DNA of 40,804 bases from Flavobacteriales bacterium (GCA_019694805.1 JAIBBG010000028.1:1-40804), one strand, 5' to 3'; numbered from the stretch's first letter, positions 25,443 through 35,114 are shown. Program-made: numbers and translations. The notes: a model not told the origin generated them from the letters alone.

Positions 25443-28400
25443 CTACGGTTTATCAATGACTAACCGTTCGGTATGAAACCACTCTTCGCCGCGGATGCTG
25501 ATTACATAAACACCTGCCGCGAGCTCATTCATTCCTTGCACAAGGATGAAGTTTTCACTTTGATTCATTGCTTGCTGATCGAGCATTAACTTACCATGCA
25601 TATCATGAACGGTGATGTTCAGGTTACCACTCCATGTTTCTTGCAATGAAATCACTAATTTCTCTCCATGAGATGGATTGGGGTAGATACTGCAACGATT
25701 ATTGAAGTGATAGGCATCGTTGACATCTGTGATCATTTCACTATAAACGGCCTTTGTTTCATCGCTTTCAACATTCATTGACATTGCATTCAGAGAAATT
25801 TGCAAGCAGCGCTGAGGCCCCCAATCACCGAACATACCATTTTCAAATTTTGGCCTTACCCTTACCTGGTATGTCGCACCTGGATTAAGCGACACCAAAG
25901 ACAACGGGAAATTTATGAGAAAGCTTCCCCGCATTTGAGTGATAACACTACCACCGTCCATTGGTGTAAACTCCCACTGATAGTCGGTAGCACGACATGC
26001 ACCACCATTCAATGCGACGTTGCCCTGAACGTTTACCTCTGCAGGACAAGTATAGTTAGCGGCCAGGAAGACTTGTGTCCATGGTTGAATATTGATTTGA
26101 AATGTATACACTTCATGTACGATCAATTGTTCCATCACACCTATTCCATTCGTCAGATTGAATATTGGATTCACTTTAACCTGATATGTATCTCCTGCGA
26201 TCAGTCCTGGAACTTTGGTAAGTCTTAAATTGGTAAGCAGGTTCTGTGTATACTGATAGCTCAATCCTGTAGTGATCGAAGTGAAAGTAAAACGATATGC
26301 CAATGCAGAAACAGGAAGCGCTATTACACTTTGGCAATACTCAAAATTCGGATTGCTCAGAACAATGAAGCTATCATTCAAATAACTCAAGCTTATGGTG
26401 AATGATCCTGTGCCTTGTGCACTGTTGTAATTTCTCACTGCAATACGATATTGCTGTCCTTCAATTAAGTTTCCATAATTCAAGTATTCATTGCCAAGAC
26501 CATTGTTGATGTTTTCCACATCAATAACATCACCGTTCATGGTTTGTAATTCAACAACCAGATTAATGGAGGATGATTGGACCCTGATCCTGATTCCAGG
26601 TGCAGGGGCTGTGAATTTGTACCAGACATCCTGACCTGTTATTGTATTGCTCGTAGATTCAACAGATGGTGTAGCATTCGTCAAATTACCCACGCCGAGT
26701 GTAGTCACCGTGATCGGATTCACAGGAAGATTGATCGCCCCAGAAGGATTATCATTGACTAAAGCCTGACCACAACCTTCATCCGTAAGGGCATCACAAT
26801 CATCATTGATGCCGTTACATAATTCTGTTGCATTAGGTCTGACACCCGCATTTGAATCATTACAATCTGTATTGTTCAATACATATCCAACAGGAGCACT
26901 GCATGCCAACAAAGAGTTACTTCCGTTGCCATAACCATCATTGTCCGCATCCAGATAATAAACCGTCAACACCCCTTCATCGATTTGATCATCACAATCA
27001 TCATCCTGTCCATTGCAAACTTCCGAGGAATTCGGATGAATGGCAGCATTGGTATCATCGCAATCACCTCCGATCAATACATATCCGGTAGTTGAATTAC
27101 AGAGAACAAGGCTATTATTCGAATCTCCAAAACCATCGCCATCCGTATCTGCGTAATACAACGATGTTGAATTAACGGTGATCAAATCAGAAAAAGAGAT
27201 TTCGTCCATAAGATCGCCTTGCGAAACCTGCAAGTGTGCACTGTAGCTTCCAGGAGTATCGTAGTACACTGAAGGATTTTGATCTGTAGATGAAGATGGT
27301 GTACCTCCCGGGAACGACCAATTCCAATCTGTAGGATTTCCCAATGAAGTATCACTAAATTGAACAGTACCTGAACCACATACCTCAGTTACATCTGAAG
27401 TAAAATTTGCAACAACATTTTCTTGCTGAACTGGTGCGATGTAAAACAAATCACCATTGCTCGCAGCGATCAGGACTTCTAATCCTCCAGCTTCAAATAC
27501 ATCAGAACCTAATTGAAGAATTTCACTTCCTGATAAATCACCATATAACAAATATTGCCAATCTGAAGAAGCGTCACCATTATTCTGAAAAATATGAATA
27601 TCGCCAGGACTACCCATGATAACATTGCTTCCCAATCCATACACAATATCTTTCAATCCATCGCCATCGGTATCCATGATGCATAAATCCGGAGACGGAA
27701 TATCCTCCGCAAATTGTTCATATGCATCGACAACACCAACACCATACCTTACCAAGTAGTCGGAGAAACTAAACACCAACTCCTGATCTGGATCAGAGTC
27801 CATGTTGCTATAATCATAAGAGTCCCATCCACCGATGTATGGTGTTGGATTTACATCTAATGAACCATCGCCCAATCCTGAATAGATATAAAGATCAGAA
27901 CCAAAATCAGCATATACAAAAACGAACATATCATCGATTGAATCCCCAGTGTAATCTTCAAAATAGAATCGACTCAATGAAAAGAATGATCCAGGAAACA
28001 ATTCAAGTGATGTGAGTAAGACCGGTGAGTCAAAACCACTTCCATCCCCATGAAATGAATAAAAAAATCCGACATGATCATAACTCATCGTTGGATCTGT
28101 GAGATCATAGTTCAAACATATGACAATCTCATTCGCCCCATCGCTATTCAGGTCACCGGTGCTGACACCATTCACCATAGGAAAAAAAGACATGAGATCA
28201 TCCGGCATTGCTGTTTGAAATACGAGTTGAGGTTCGGAAAACTGGTAACTCGGATCACCCCATCTGACATAAATAGATTGGCCTTCACCAACAATCGAAG
28301 GATCATAATAGATCATATCCACGATTCCGTCTCCATTCGCATCGCCCCACGATGCCATCACTGGGTTGGATAAATCCAGTAACTCTATTTCCGAAAACAC

Positions 28401-28637
28401 ACCAGATCCCTCATGATGATAAAGGACAAAGTGACTGGCGGATGATTCGCCTGTTGCGGTCCGTGTTCCATTATCAGCTATAATATCAAGCATGCCATCC
28501 TGATCATAGTGAATAAACTGAAAGGAATTCACATCATGAATATTCTGACTTATGGGCAACGGAGAAGACAGTTGTGCCCATGATTGAAAATTTGAAAAGA
28601 AGAATAGAACAAGTAGGTTGAGGTTTCGATCAAGCAT
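25443..28637 (-). CDS. Large T9SS cargo protein with FG-GAP, PKD and MopE-like repeats
   Basis: A 1064-residue surface or released protein. In order: signal peptide ending near Ala21; FG-GAP/VCBS-like propeller repeats with many DxDxDG calcium loops (about 30-400); a PKD domain (about 410-487, VQFSDTS...WNWSFPGGTPS); two MopE-type Asp/Cys-rich repeats (about 490-623, each DxDxDGxG...GDCDD or DCND...P...CNGxxDDC); a pre-peptidase-like beta domain (about 635-760, ITGQDVWYKFTAP); fibronectin-like modules; and a type A sorting domain (985-1064, CSIYPNPSHG to LAAGVYVISIR). No enzyme domain is seen; adhesion or calcium binding is inferred. Its promoter lies at 28681-28709. Confidence 0.9.
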   Translation of the reverse strand: MLDRNLNLLVLFFFSNFQSWAQLSSPLPISQNIHDVNSFQFIHYDQDGMLDIIADNGTRTATGESSASHFVLYHHEGSGVFSEIELLDLSNPVMASWGDANGDGIVDMIYYDPSIVGEGQSIYVRWGDPSYQFSEPQLVFQTAMPDDLMSFFPMVNGVSTGDLNSDGANEIVICLNYDLTDPTMSYDHVGFFYSFHGDGSGFDSPVLLTSLELFPGSFFSLSRFYFEDYTGDSIDDMFVFVYADFGSDLYIYSGLGDGSLDVNPTPYIGGWDSYDYSNMDSDPDQELVFSFSDYLVRYGVGVVDAYEQFAEDIPSPDLCIMDTDGDGLKDIVYGLGSNVIMGSPGDIHIFQNNGDASSDWQYLLYGDLSGSEILQLGSDVFEAGGLEVLIAASNGDLFYIAPVQQENVVANFTSDVTEVCGSGTVQFSDTSLGNPTDWNWSFPGGTPSSSTDQNPSVYYDTPGSYSAHLQVSQGDLMDEISFSDLITVNSTSLYYADTDGDGFGDSNNSLVLCNSTTGYVLIGGDCDDTNAAIHPNSSEVCNGQDDDCDDQIDEGVLTVYYLDADNDGYGNGSNSLLACSAPVGYVLNNTDCNDSNAGVRPNATELCNGINDDCDALTDEGCGQALVNDNPSGAINLPVNPITVTTLGVGNLTNATPSVESTSNTITGQDVWYKFTAPAPGIRIRVQSSSINLVVELQTMNGDVIDVENINNGLGNEYLNYGNLIEGQQYRIAVRNYNSAQGTGSFTISLSYLNDSFIVLSNPNFEYCQSVIALPVSALAYRFTFTSITTGLSYQYTQNLLTNLRLTKVPGLIAGDTYQVKVNPIFNLTNGIGVMEQLIVHEVYTFQINIQPWTQVFLAANYTCPAEVNVQGNVALNGGACRATDYQWEFTPMDGGSVITQMRGSFLINFPLSLVSLNPGATYQVRVRPKFENGMFGDWGPQRCLQISLNAMSMNVESDETKAVYSEMITDVNDAYHFNNRCSIYPNPSHGEKLVISLQETWSGNLNITVHDMHGKLMLDQQAMNQSENFILVQGMNELAAGVYVISIRGEEWFHTERLVIDKP

Positions 28638-28680
28638 TTGGACTGGTTTCGAATAAGACGTTCATGTCATATCGATTCCA

Positions 28681-28709
28681 CAAAACTATCATGGATTTTT
28701 TTTAATCAA
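28681..28709 (-). promoter_or_regulatory. Promoter of the 1064-residue cargo gene
   Basis: On the minus strand TTG (28709-28707), 18 bases, then TAGTTTTG (28688-28681): a complete -33/-7 pair. It overlaps the end of the HEAT-like gene, so the cargo gene has its own promoter. The leader would be about 38 bases. Confidence 0.65.
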
Positions 28710-29201
28710 TTTCCGAACGTGTCGTTGCCAAACTTCATTATGCCATGAAGCGGTTTCTTCCAATGCAAGAATAAATTCTTGGTTGAGATCCGGATATAAT
28801 TTTATTGCTTCTGTAAGGATATATGTTGCATAATATTTTACGCCAACATCGGTTTTCGGATCCGATAAAAATCGAAATGAAAGGTCGATCAACTTACCAT
28901 ATTGTTTTTCTGGAAGTTTGATAGGATAAAGAGTTTTCAGCAATTCACGCTGAATACCGCCAACTGTTGCTGATTGCAATATCCTGAGAAGTTCATCCAC
29001 ATGTTTGAGGGGAAACTGATGATTGATATCGGAAACATGACTCAATGCCCATGCGGATTTTGCTGCTCTTGTCGATTCGTCGGAAGCGACATTTTTCAGT
29101 AATGTTTTGTAAAGGGTTTCATCTACAGCGGCAGCGGCAGCCAACTCGGTCACTGCCTTTTTTCCGAGACCCTTCACCAGGAGTTGTTCAGGATTTTTCA
29201 T
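28689..29201 (-). CDS. HEAT-repeat-like helical protein
   Basis: A 170-residue protein with no signal peptide and no membrane segment, predicted all-helical with a repeat period near 40 residues: DESTRAAKSAWALSHVSDIN, QRELLKTLYPIKLPEKQYGKL, VGVKYYATYILTEAIKLYPDL, then WHNEVWQRHVRKLIKK. This resembles HEAT/armadillo scaffolds and short Bacteroidota proteins annotated as adenylosuccinate-lyase-like or hypothetical. Probably cytoplasmic and protein-binding. It sits 15 bases past the terminator of the TlpA gene. Function unknown. Confidence 0.8.
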   Translation of the reverse strand: MKNPEQLLVKGLGKKAVTELAAAAAVDETLYKTLLKNVASDESTRAAKSAWALSHVSDINHQFPLKHVDELLRILQSATVGGIQRELLKTLYPIKLPEKQYGKLIDLSFRFLSDPKTDVGVKYYATYILTEAIKLYPDLNQEFILALEETASWHNEVWQRHVRKLIKKNP

Positions 29202-29212
29202 TTATGTATCAC

Positions 29213-29240
29213 AAAAAAAGCGATCATTTCTGATCGCTTT
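29213..29240 (-). terminator. Rho-independent terminator of the TlpA-type gene
   Basis: AAAGCGATCA (29217-29226) and TGATCGCTTT (29231-29240) pair perfectly, loop TTTC. On the minus strand the hairpin is followed by a seven-T run. It lies 22 bases after the stop at 29263. Confidence 0.88.
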
Positions 29241-29262
29241 CGAATAACTGATAAATATTATC

Positions 29263-30834
29263 TTATTTTTTCGGAGCAGCTGCTTTTGGGGCAGGTTGCT
29301 GGCGTGGCTTAAACTTCGATTGGTTCGAAGGGGCCTCATCTTCATCTTCGTATTCATGCTCTTTCATCGGTTCTGACACATCTCCCCCTGATTCCAATTT
29401 CTGAAGAAGTTCATCCAATTGTTCAGATCCAAGTGATTTGGCAATTACTTTATGGTCTTTATCCAAAAGATAAACCTTTGGTGTACTGTTCACATCCCAA
29501 TACTGATGAAAATTGAGGCTCTTCAGATCGGTCACACCACCGTATACCAATTTGGTTGCTGAGTCTTGGTTCATGATAAACTGATCTCTGGATACATTGG
29601 TAAATTCAATTTCATTGTCATGAAGGAATTTTTTCCATTTATCCACTTCCAGATTATTGTGAACACCAAATACTTCAAGCCCTTTATCCTTCCACTTTTT
29701 ATACAGATCGTTCAACTTGGGGACTTCCTTTTTGCAATGCCCACATGTAGCTTCCCAAATAACCAATAGGGTGTATTTCGCATTCATATCATACATCGAT
29801 TTCCAAACGCCGTTGGAATCCGGAAGGATGATGTTTGGACCTATTTCACCACAAAGACAGTGACGCTTTTTATCAGCAGCCTCTTTCATGTCTTTGATTT
29901 TTTCCTCTTTCACCCATGGGCATAAACCTTTCGCATAGTAATTGTCTACCATGTAAACGAATCCTTCATCCATACACATGATCTTAGCCACTTCAAATTG
30001 ATAGGTAAATTGATGTACGATGTATTTGAATCCATCCTCATTTGAAGTACCCACTTTAGAAAGGATTGATTTCACTTCCGTAATCATCGTATCCGGAATC
30101 TGAGGGAGTGTCTGGGTGATAAATTTCTCCAACACTTTGTGATAGGCTTGATCCCTAATCAATCTTGGATCTGTCAAATCAACGTTGTCCCAATAGTGAG
30201 CTCGGTAATAGTAGTATGACCATCTTTTCTTTTCATCATCACTTAAATCCGTTGGTGCATCGGGAATTTCCACATCCATACCCATTTTCACCAACTTCGA
30301 TACCAGCAGATTTGGATTTTTCGAAATCATCTCCTTCTGATACTTAACCACTTCATCGTTGAGGTCTTTCATTTGTTTACGATAAGGTTCCTTCTCCTCT
30401 TCTGTTTTGGTTGAATCTTTCAGAACCGTCTCGATAGGAGCACGCATTTTGATTTTTTCATTGATATACTTCACGTAATCATAAAAAACCTTATTGTTTT
30501 TGGACTCTTTCACCTTGATGCCATCGATGCCGCAATCCGCGGTGAAATCAATGACAATATTTTCTTCATCCACTACTATGTCAAAACGATTGCTCGTTGG
30601 TGTCACGATCGAATACTTGCCACACTCCTTGAAAGGCTTGCCTGGAAAAGAGTAGTTTCCTTTGCTGTCAATTCTGGTGGTATCGTTATAGTAAAGTTTA
30701 TTTCCGTAATAATTGGCTAAGTAGAGAGAAGTGTCTTTTAATCCTTCTACATGTCCGCTAATGGTAAATTTCGATTGCGCCTGAGCAACATGTCCTGAGA
30801 TCAGGATGACTAATAACAGCAGTTTGTACTTCAT
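29263..30834 (-). CDS. TlpA-like thiol-disulfide protein with DUF4369 and DUF5106-like domains
   Basis: An exported thioredoxin-fold protein of 523 residues, started at 30834 because that ATG gives a proper signal peptide (MKYKLLLLVILISGHVAQAQ); the frame extends further upstream. Residues about 22-120 resemble DUF4369 (FTISGHVEGLKDTSLYLANYYGNKLYYNDT). A helical middle part about 130-330 resembles DUF5106. The redoxin domain (about 335-470) has the active site WEATCGHCKKEVPKL and a cis-Pro in NSTPKVYLLD. It ends in an acidic then Pro/Lys-rich tail. Probably periplasmic and involved in redox maintenance, as in cytochrome maturation or stress; the substrate is unknown. Confidence 0.9.
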   Translation of the reverse strand: MKYKLLLLVILISGHVAQAQSKFTISGHVEGLKDTSLYLANYYGNKLYYNDTTRIDSKGNYSFPGKPFKECGKYSIVTPTSNRFDIVVDEENIVIDFTADCGIDGIKVKESKNNKVFYDYVKYINEKIKMRAPIETVLKDSTKTEEEKEPYRKQMKDLNDEVVKYQKEMISKNPNLLVSKLVKMGMDVEIPDAPTDLSDDEKKRWSYYYYRAHYWDNVDLTDPRLIRDQAYHKVLEKFITQTLPQIPDTMITEVKSILSKVGTSNEDGFKYIVHQFTYQFEVAKIMCMDEGFVYMVDNYYAKGLCPWVKEEKIKDMKEAADKKRHCLCGEIGPNIILPDSNGVWKSMYDMNAKYTLLVIWEATCGHCKKEVPKLNDLYKKWKDKGLEVFGVHNNLEVDKWKKFLHDNEIEFTNVSRDQFIMNQDSATKLVYGGVTDLKSLNFHQYWDVNSTPKVYLLDKDHKVIAKSLGSEQLDELLQKLESGGDVSEPMKEHEYEDEDEAPSNQSKFKPRQQPAPKAAAPKK

Positions 30835-31047
30835 AGATATTTTTAAGGTGTTCATCCGTTGGTTCGCCGTAAAGACCTGCAACCTGCAAACGAGGTTGTG
30901 TGGTAAAAGTAAGTTTAACATTTCGTTGAATCTTTGGAATTTACAGGAATTACTACCAGAGTATCGTGTAAGACTCCGGCTTGATCATTCCGAAGGCAAT
31001 GATTATTCCAAAATTCAAATTTGGAGAACCCAATCAGAACTCGGAGC

Positions 31048-31668
31048 TTATAAGTGCTCGCTGATCAGAACAGAGAGTTCCTTCATAAGGTCTTCCTGCT
31101 TATTCCGGGCATACCAAAGCTGAAGTTTTTCTTTTGCAAGGTGGATATCCTCACCATTGGCTTTGGCGTCATCGATTATTTTTTGACCTTCTGCAGGCCT
31201 TGAACCCCATTTCCAGAGCACGTTACCATCAGCATCCAAGGCTGCGACAATCGGTATGCTGCGTTTGCCAGCTGTGAGAAATTGCTGCATGAGTTCAGGA
31301 TTTTCATCCCGAAGAAAGAGCGTCGTAGTAACTTTTGGCTGGTATGAAGCCAATTTAACGACAGCCGGCACAATTTGGGCGGAATCGCCACACCAGCCTT
31401 CAGTAATGATGATCCAACGCTGAGGCTTCACGATTTTAGACATCCATTCCAACAGCTCAGCATTTGGCTCGAAGTGTTTATCCCAGCGATTCATGCGGTG
31501 GATATTTAACTTCGTATATTCCAGGTAATCAGTCCGCTGAACATGACCTGTTACCAAATTTTCTGCAAAAAGCCTGTCGATTATTTCCCTATAGGCAGCA
31601 TAATCCATCCCACGAGTCAGCATGGCTGAATCGATTCTTTGAATTTCATTTTTTGTTTGTGTAGTCAT
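31048..31668 (-). CDS. Thioredoxin family protein
   Basis: A 206-residue cytoplasmic protein (no signal peptide). The thioredoxin fold spans about residues 75-165: RWIIITEGWCGDSAQIVPAVVKLA, the active-site region with a single Cys followed by GDS rather than CxxC, then FLRDENPELM and a cis-Pro in KRSIPIVAALD. This WCGDS form is common in Bacteroidota and Firmicutes relatives and suggests a non-classical redox or bacilliredoxin-like role. It reads toward the TlpA-type gene 214 bases downstream; no TAnnTTTG was found in that gap, so co-transcription is possible. Confidence 0.88.
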   Translation of the reverse strand: MTTQTKNEIQRIDSAMLTRGMDYAAYREIIDRLFAENLVTGHVQRTDYLEYTKLNIHRMNRWDKHFEPNAELLEWMSKIVKPQRWIIITEGWCGDSAQIVPAVVKLASYQPKVTTTLFLRDENPELMQQFLTAGKRSIPIVAALDADGNVLWKWGSRPAEGQKIIDDAKANGEDIHLAKEKLQLWYARNKQEDLMKELSVLISEHL

Positions 31669-31805
31669 CTTTTCGATTTCTTACGCAAATTGACGATGTA
31701 ATGCCTGTTGAATTCCGTGATACTGGTCACGAATTGAGTTAAATCATATCATGCCCGCATCCAACAACCGCTGATGCTTTTCTTTGTGGCACTAATCAGA
31801 TCTGG

Positions 31806-32627
31806 ATGGAATTACTGACACATCTCCGAAAAATGCGCACATCATTGGGTGAAAGCCATATGGCGAACTATAAACTTCAGCTTTACCATAACTTGAACCA
31901 CGAAGGAGAGTTTTTGTTCAATGATCTGGTCGGAAAACCGCTTTCCATCCATTTCACCGGTGAAATCAACTGCATTGAAACCGGTAAAAAAATCAAAAAA
32001 ACCTTCGGTGAAGGTTTGAGTTATGATGCCTGGCTGAAATCACCAGCAGCTTCTCCAAGTGTGATCAACCCTGAGCTCAGTCGTATTCATGAAGGCATCG
32101 CCCTGCGTGATTTTGAATGGGAACAAGCCAATCACAATGTGCCTCACATCACTTATTTGTCCAAAACCAGCGGAATTAAAGTTGGTGTGACCAAAGCGAG
32201 CAATAAATTTTCCAGATGGATTGATCAGGGTGCGGTTGAGGGCATTGTCCTCGCTGAAACACCTTATCGTCAGCTTGCCGGTCTCATTGAAGTCGAGCTC
32301 AAAGAGCATTTGGCAGATAAAACGGCGTGGCAATCCATGCTGAAAAATGAAATCAACACCACTGCTTCCCTGCTTGACGTGAAAAATCAAATGCTCAACC
32401 TCCTCCCCGAGGAACTTGTGATGTTTGCTTCAGAACAGGACGAAATCAGCCATATTCAGTACCCCGTGTTGCAATATCCTGTGAAAGTGAAATCACTCAA
32501 ACTCGATACTACACCGGATTTCAGCGATATTCTCACCGGCATCAAAGGTCAGTATCTGATCTTTAAACATGGCGTGGTATTCAATGTCAGAGCCCATAGC
32601 GGTTACCAGATCAAAATGACAATTTGA
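31806..32627 (+). CDS. DUF2797 domain protein lacking most expected cysteines
   Basis: A 273-residue conserved protein of unknown function. Recognised by KPLSIHFTGEINC, NPELSRIHEGIALRDFEWE, HITYLSKTSGIKVGVTK, RWIDQGAVEG, AGLIEVELKEHLADKTAWQSML and, at the C-terminus, GIKGQYLIFKHGVVFNVRAHSGY. The family normally carries paired cysteines (CxxC twice, before and after the K-[ST]-F segment) that look like a zinc site. Here only one (INC) is left; GLSYDAW stands where GYCYPCF is expected. No frameshift is visible, so the loss is genuine. Its leader region (31669-31805) shows no exact -7 element. Confidence 0.85.
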   Translation: MELLTHLRKMRTSLGESHMANYKLQLYHNLNHEGEFLFNDLVGKPLSIHFTGEINCIETGKKIKKTFGEGLSYDAWLKSPAASPSVINPELSRIHEGIALRDFEWEQANHNVPHITYLSKTSGIKVGVTKASNKFSRWIDQGAVEGIVLAETPYRQLAGLIEVELKEHLADKTAWQSMLKNEINTTASLLDVKNQMLNLLPEELVMFASEQDEISHIQYPVLQYPVKVKSLKLDTTPDFSDILTGIKGQYLIFKHGVVFNVRAHSGYQIKMTI

Positions 32628-32781
32628 GTATTTTTTTGGAAGAAACTAACAGAGTATCAGGAATCTGAATATATTTGGCCTGACTTTACTGATTTCAACA
32701 TTTCGTTTTCTGTGTATTCGTAGTCAATGTTTGTTGGATCCCGTAGTTGTCGAATTTACATCAACAAACAGTTTTTATCAA

Positions 32782-33156
32782 ATGAACATTTTTGTTTCAG
32801 GGCTGAATTACAGCATGTCGAGCGAAGAGCTCCAGGAAGTATTTACACCATTTGGTGCCGTTACTTCTGCTAAAGTTATCATGGACCGCGCTACCGGCCG
32901 CTCACGCGGTTTTGGTTTTGTGGAAATGCCTTCATCTGACGAAGGTCGTGCAGCAATTGCACAACTCGACCAGTCAGAAGTGAATGGCAGAAAAATCAAC
33001 GTTAAAGAAGCCGAAGAGCGCCCACAGCGCAGCGGTGGTGATCGCCCGAGAGGTAATTTCGGCGGCGGTGGTCGCAGAGAAGGTGGTTTCAGACCACGCT
33101 ACAACCGTGACAACGACGGTGGTGGTTACGACAGAGACAGAGGAAATCGCTATTAA
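32782..33156 (+). CDS. RRM-domain RNA-binding protein
   Basis: A 124-residue RNA-binding protein with one RRM (residues 1-78) and a Gly/Arg-rich tail (80-124, RGNFGGGG, YDRDRGNRY). RNP2 is IFVSGL (3-8) and RNP1 is RGFGFVEM (about 40-47). The start is the ATG just before NIFVSGL, which fits the domain boundary; the frame extends 17 codons upstream without family similarity. Similar proteins are widespread and often cold-induced in Bacteroidota and cyanobacteria. Monocistronic with a terminator; a leader of up to about 100 bases may be present. Confidence 0.94.
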   Translation: MNIFVSGLNYSMSSEELQEVFTPFGAVTSAKVIMDRATGRSRGFGFVEMPSSDEGRAAIAQLDQSEVNGRKINVKEAEERPQRSGGDRPRGNFGGGGRREGGFRPRYNRDNDGGGYDRDRGNRY

Positions 33157-33176
33157 TCTATCGATACTCAAAAAAG

Positions 33177-33201
33177 AAGGCCGCTTGATGCGGCCTTTTT
33201 T
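33177..33201 (+). terminator. Rho-independent terminator of the RRM gene
   Basis: AAGGCCGC (33177-33184) pairs with GCGGCCTT (33190-33197) around TTGAT, followed by TTTTTAT. It lies 20 bases past the stop. Confidence 0.9.
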
Positions 33202-33236
33202 ATTGCCCGTCATTCGTGTTGATGCAAGCGACCGAG

Positions 33237-33244
33237 TACCTTTG
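33237..33244 (+). promoter_or_regulatory. -7 element of the ornithine aminotransferase gene
   Basis: TACCTTTG matches TAnnTTTG 22 bases before the ATG at 33267. A TTG lies 15 bases upstream (short) and a TTCG 20 bases upstream, so the -33 element is uncertain. Confidence 0.5.
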
Positions 33245-33266
33245 CCAAGCATAAATATTCATTCAA

Positions 33267-34514
33267 ATGACAACTTCCATGACCAGTTTGGATAAGGCGA
33301 CTGAAATGATCGGTCTCGAAGAAAAATATGGTGCCCATAACTACCACCCATTGCCAGTCGTTCTCGAACGTGGTCAAGGCGTTTTTGTATGGGACGTCAA
33401 TGGTAAAAAATACTTCGATTTTCTTTCTGCTTACTCTGCCGTCAACCAAGGTCATTGTCATCCTAAAATCACTCAGGCGCTTATCGACCAGTCGCAACAA
33501 CTGGCTTTGACTTCTCGTGCATTTTACAACAGTTCATTGGGTATTTATGAAAAATTCATCTGTGAGACATTTGGATATGATAAAATGCTCCCGATGAACA
33601 CAGGTGCTGAAGGCGTGGAAACAGCCATCAAACTCTGCAGAAAATGGGCCTATGAGAAAAAAGGCATTGCTGATCATCAAGCTAAAATTATTGTCTGCGA
33701 GCAAAACTTCCACGGTAGAACTACCACCATTGTTTCATTCTCCAGTGACCCGGATTCATCAAACCATTTCGGACCATATGCCGATGGATTCATTCGTATT
33801 CCATACAATGATTTGAAAGCCCTGGAACATGCACTTCAAGATAAAAATGTGGCAGGTTTCCTCGTTGAGCCCATACAAGGTGAAGCTGGCGTGGTAGTGC
33901 CTGATGAGGGTTATTTGAAAAAAGCCGCAGCATTATGCAAAGCCAATCAAGTACTATTCATCGCTGATGAAATCCAAACCGGTATTGCGAGAACAGGAAG
34001 GATGCTTGCTATAGATCACGAAGGTGTTCACGCTGATATGCTCATCCTGGGTAAAGCACTTAGTGGTGGCGTTTATCCTGTAAGCGCAGTACTTGCTCAA
34101 GATGAAATTATGTTGTGCATCAAACCAGGTCAGCACGGCAGTACCTATGGCGGAAATCCTCTGGCTGCGCGTGTAGCTATTGCAGCACTCGAAGTTATTC
34201 GCGATGAAAAACTCGCTGAAAATGCCCAAAGACTTGGAGAAATTTTCAGGAAAGAAATGCAACGCATTATAGATGGATCTGACTTGATACAACTCGTGAG
34301 AGGCAAAGGCTTATTGAATGCGATCGTGATCAACGATACTCCGGAAAGCAGCACAGCTTGGCAACTTTGTCTTGCACTGGCAGAAAATGGACTCTTAGCC
34401 AAACCAACACACGGTAATATCATTCGATTTGCACCTCCATTGGTGATGACCGAAGAACAATTGATGGAATGTGTAGCCATCATCGAAAAAACAATCACCG
34501 AGTTCAAAAAGTAA
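33267..34514 (+). CDS. rocD: Ornithine--oxo-acid transaminase
   Basis: A PLP-dependent class III aminotransferase that turns ornithine and 2-oxoglutarate into glutamate semialdehyde and glutamate, linking arginine and proline metabolism. The 415 residues carry [18 protein letters not shown] (residues 18-35), [21 protein letters not shown], the NFHGRTTT loop, [16 protein letters not shown], the PLP-aspartate region [14 protein letters not shown], and the Schiff-base lysine in [25 protein letters not shown] is specific to ornithine aminotransferases within the class. Followed 22 bases later by the DUF3109 gene in the same direction. Confidence 0.95.
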   Translation: MTTSMTSLDKATEMIGLEEKYGAHNYHPLPVVLERGQGVFVWDVNGKKYFDFLSAYSAVNQGHCHPKITQALIDQSQQLALTSRAFYNSSLGIYEKFICETFGYDKMLPMNTGAEGVETAIKLCRKWAYEKKGIADHQAKIIVCEQNFHGRTTTIVSFSSDPDSSNHFGPYADGFIRIPYNDLKALEHALQDKNVAGFLVEPIQGEAGVVVPDEGYLKKAAALCKANQVLFIADEIQTGIARTGRMLAIDHEGVHADMLILGKALSGGVYPVSAVLAQDEIMLCIKPGQHGSTYGGNPLAARVAIAALEVIRDEKLAENAQRLGEIFRKEMQRIIDGSDLIQLVRGKGLLNAIVINDTPESSTAWQLCLALAENGLLAKPTHGNIIRFAPPLVMTEEQLMECVAIIEKTITEFKK

Positions 34515-34535
34515 TTTCACTCCACTAAGCAGATC

Positions 34536-35114
34536 ATGATCATTGTCGGAGATACGCTCGTGAGTGAAGAACTCTTCGAACAACATTTTGTGTGCGATCT
34601 CAATGCTTGTAAAGGAGCATGCTGTGTTGAAGGAGAAAGTGGCGCTCCGCTTGAGCCCGATGAAATTGACTCACTCGAAGAGGTATACGACATCGTAGAG
34701 CCGTACTTGCGTCCGGAAGGTATCAAAGCTATTCGTGAGAAGGGCCTTTATCAAGTAGATGATGATGGCGATATTGTAACCACATTGGTCGGAGAGCATG
34801 GCGAATGTGCCTATGCGGTATTCGATGAAAATGGTATCGCAAAATGCGCATTGGAACAAGCATGGCTGGACGGCAAAACAACTTGGAAAAAACCCATCTC
34901 ATGCCATCTTTACCCGGTTCGACTAGCCAAGTTGCCGGAATATACCGCTGTCAATTACCATAGGTGGCAAGTGTGCAAACCCGCATGCGAATGCGGAAGT
35001 AAACTCAAAGTTCCTGTTTACCGCTTTCTGAAAGACCCGCTCACCAGAAGATTTGGTGAAGCCTGGTACCAAGAACTTGAACTTATAGCAAAAGAATATC
35101 TCAACCGAGACTGA
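34536..35114 (+). CDS. DUF3109 family cysteine-rich protein
   Basis: A 192-residue conserved protein. The family pattern is clear: CDLNACKGACCVEGESGAPL near residues 20-39, then ECAYAVFDENGIAKCALE, PISCHLYPVRL, and VCKPACECG. About ten cysteines in pairs suggest an iron-sulfur or zinc centre, as in the related YkgJ/CxxCxxCC families, but the function is not established. The close spacing after rocD suggests a shared transcript. No signal peptide. Confidence 0.9.
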   Translation: MIIVGDTLVSEELFEQHFVCDLNACKGACCVEGESGAPLEPDEIDSLEEVYDIVEPYLRPEGIKAIREKGLYQVDDDGDIVTTLVGEHGECAYAVFDENGIAKCALEQAWLDGKTTWKKPISCHLYPVRLAKLPEYTAVNYHRWQVCKPACECGSKLKVPVYRFLKDPLTRRFGEAWYQELELIAKEYLNRD

